Part shown: piece after piece, positions 62,086-64,000 of the stretch
Layout: each line of letters starts with the position of its first letter
Position numbering within the stretch: position 1 is the first letter of the stretch
Assembly: GCA_034509925.1 (NCBI GenBank)
Contig: CM067535.1
Span: forward strand, 4,081,001-4,145,000
Length of the DNA: 64,000 nt
Reading direction: 5' to 3'
From: Hirudinaria manillensis
Lineage: Eukaryota > Annelida > Clitellata > Hirudinida > Hirudinidae
The notes under the pieces: generated by a model
What the model was told of the DNA's origin: nothing
Database searches by the model: none
The model's input: the letters and a program-made list of their open reading frames with translations, nothing else
Made by a program: the position numbers and the translations under genes

Positions 62086-62665
62086 ATTTTTAAGATCGCC
62101 ACATCGCTGACATAACAGAAATGCTGTTATTTTGTTATTGTTCGTGTTTAGAATTTGTGTTTTCCATTGTTGGTTTTCAAGACTATAGGTGATTTTTAAA
62201 AAAAGTGTTAGAAGGGAGTGCTATTTTTTCTATATAATTAAACGGAAAAAATTTAATTAAAATTAATTAAAAGCACGGACATAATTTTTCAAATAATTTA
62301 TTACGGAGAGTAACAGCGCAACCTTCTTCTTGCCCTGAACGTTATTCTTGTCAAGTATCATGGTGGTTGCTGCAACGGTTTTCTTCTGAGAAACGTTTCA
62401 CAGAATTGCCTGATTATCAGACGATTTTCCACGTTTTAAATTTTTGATTTATTAAAACAAACGTACGTAAAGTTAACATTTGAAACTTATTTGGGCGGTG
62501 AATAATATCCGATCACTCTTAATACGCCGTTTATTTGAGAATGAATTTGACTTTCCGTGGTGTATTTCTGCTTTATTTTATTCAAAATTTAAATGTCTTA
62601 AAGATTGACTTTTGACCAACTAGAGTCTGTTGCATAAATAACCTTTCGTTTTTCTAATTTAGAAC
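62086..62665. other. Intergenic, CFAP57 to TRIM gene
   Basis: 580 bp. It should hold the CFAP57 3' UTR and the 5' UTR or promoter of the TRIM gene. A splice-acceptor-like TTTTTCTAATTTAG ends at 62662, three bases before the TRIM ATG, suggesting a non-coding upstream exon (or a trans-splice acceptor). Confidence 0.5.
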
Positions 62666-63604
62666 ATGGAGAACAGCGGAGAATTAAACGCCAAACTTTC
62701 TAGAGAATCGTCTTTGGACAATATTCCGAGCTTGGAGGACGGCGAGACTAACACTATGGCGGAGAAGCAGCATTTTATCTGCGGGATCTGCAGCGAGAAA
62801 TTCGTTTCTCCGAAGGTGCTACACTGCCTTCATGTTTTCTGCACTACTTGCTTGGAGAAATCGTTGGAAGAGAGTGGGCCAAGTCAAATAATATGTCACA
62901 CTTGCAAACAAGTAACCAGGCTGACTACTGCCGGTGGAGTCAACGAGCTGCCCGTTGATGCAGTGATTGTCAACCTGATGGAAATGGAAGCCATTAGCTC
63001 GTTAATGGTGGTTTGTACCAGCTGCAAGGCTCAAGAGAATGCAGTGGCTCGTTGCAGTGACTGCTCAAACTTTCTCTGTCCCAACTGTGTAACAGCTCAC
63101 AACTACATGAGGTGTTTTGAAAATCACAAGGTAGAGTGCATTTTTTCTTATGCTAATACTTGTTCTAAGAAATTTAAGTGTTGCATGTGATTTAAATATG
63201 TTCAGTAATTCATGTCCTTTCCTATCTCTTGCTAGAGTTTAGAGTGTTTGAAAACAAAATAAGGTACATGCTACTAGAGCCAAAATATTCCATGGCTAAA
63301 GGATCATTTGATAAATCTACATGTCATATCTTGTATTGACTGCTATGCTGTCTCTGTGAACATCAGGGTTTAAAGATAAACAGATTAAAGAGATAAGCAA
63401 ACGTGATTAGAGACGGCTTGATATTGTAATCATTGGACTGCTATCAGATATGCGTTGCTTTTATCAGCATGGTGAGTCAATCGCTTTATCAATTGCTAGG
63501 TCGAGACATTCGACGAACTGAAGAACGGGAAAGGAATACACAAGCCGATGCACTGCGGAGTTCATCCATCGGAGCCATTCAAGTTCTATTGCAAGACTTG
63601 TCAG
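62666..63604 (+). CDS. TRIM-family RING/B-box protein, 5' exons only
   Basis: Probable E3 ubiquitin ligase. Exon 1, 62666..63130 (155 codons), has a short Ser/Glu-rich leader and then a C3HC4 RING, CGICSEKFVSPKVLHCLHVF with C-x2-C and C-x2-C closing pairs, and B-box 1, CTSCKAQ through CSDCSNFLCPNC. Exon 2, 63500..63604, carries the start of B-box 2, HCGVHPSEPFKFYCKTCQ. Phases join and the GTGAGA donor at 63605 shows that the gene continues past 64000. The RING, B1, B2 order with this wording is typical of TRIM-NHL (TRIM2/3/71) and TRIM33-like proteins; the C-terminal domain that would decide is outside the window. The ATG at 62666 is the first in frame. Confidence 0.88.
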
Positions 63605-64000
63605 GTGAGAGACATTATTTTCACTTCAGTTCCACTTAAATCAAATCAATAAAAAAAAAGACAATCTTTATGATGGCATAAGTCCAATGAACAGAACCTC
63701 ATGGCCACTGAATAAAATTATTATCAAACAACAATTCATTATCTGTGGTGTTTGGCATTTGTTGATCTTGTATTTTTGATGATTCTTGGTTTATTCTTTA
63801 TTCAAAGGTAATCATAAAACATGGCTTTAATTTTCAAGAGCTATGGCCAAAGACTGCCATAGTTAATTTGTCATAGCTATTATGTTCAAATGATGTTATT
63901 TTTTGTTGTCATCATTATTACTGGTATTTTTAGTAATAATAATAATAATCATAGTAATAAGATATTCTCTGGGCTAAAAATTTCTGAGTATACATGTACT
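63605..64000. other. TRIM gene intron, incomplete
   Basis: AT-rich DNA after the second TRIM exon with a short AAT run near 63933-63950. No third exon is visible before the window ends. Confidence 0.6.

Overview
This window is eukaryotic nuclear DNA from an animal. Genes are split into many short GT-AG exons, the DNA between them is AT-rich and full of microsatellites, and the conserved genes are metazoan. A DEG/ENaC channel, a chordate-like intron density and a ciliary gene suggest a bilaterian invertebrate, most likely a lophotrochozoan such as an annelid (a leech would fit). The species is inference, not read from the sequence. Exon borders below were built by hand from splice signals, protein-family matches and codon phase.

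Layout. (1) 1-647, minus: two LDL-receptor class A exons of a gene that leaves the window on the left. (2) 648-7611: no gene seen; several large simple repeats and SINE-like pieces. (3) 7612-15025, minus: a 16-exon DEG/ENaC channel (about 1063 residues) with an insertion of roughly 520-550 residues before its second membrane helix. (4) 16002-23697, minus: a 9-exon SLC34 sodium-phosphate cotransporter (696 residues) with a decayed Helitron in its last intron. (5) 23698-27285: intergenic, including a 521-bp pure TGAG array. (6) 27286-33889, minus: a 12-exon plastin/fimbrin (628 residues) carrying a LINE fragment and a short telomere-like tract in introns. (7) 33890-41428: poorly explained DNA with two tandem 4-exon paralogs of an unrecognised protein (one frameshifted) and a possible microprotein gene. 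(8) 41429-54144, minus: a complete 35-exon CKAP5/ch-TOG/XMAP215 gene (2077 residues). (9) 54933-62085, plus: CFAP57/WDR65, about 20 exons. (10) 62666 to beyond 64000, plus: the first two coding exons of a RING/B-box (TRIM) gene.

How they relate. The genes are mostly unrelated housekeeping or tissue genes. The notable pair is CKAP5 and CFAP57: two microtubule/axoneme genes diverge from one 788-bp intergenic region, so a shared promoter is plausible. DEG/ENaC and SLC34 are neighbouring sodium-dependent membrane proteins on the same strand about 1 kb apart, but nothing shows co-regulation.

The best candidates for something undescribed are the channel's giant ectodomain insertion, a dense CAGGTA/CAGGTG cluster centred on one of its introns, and the tandem orphan gene pair.
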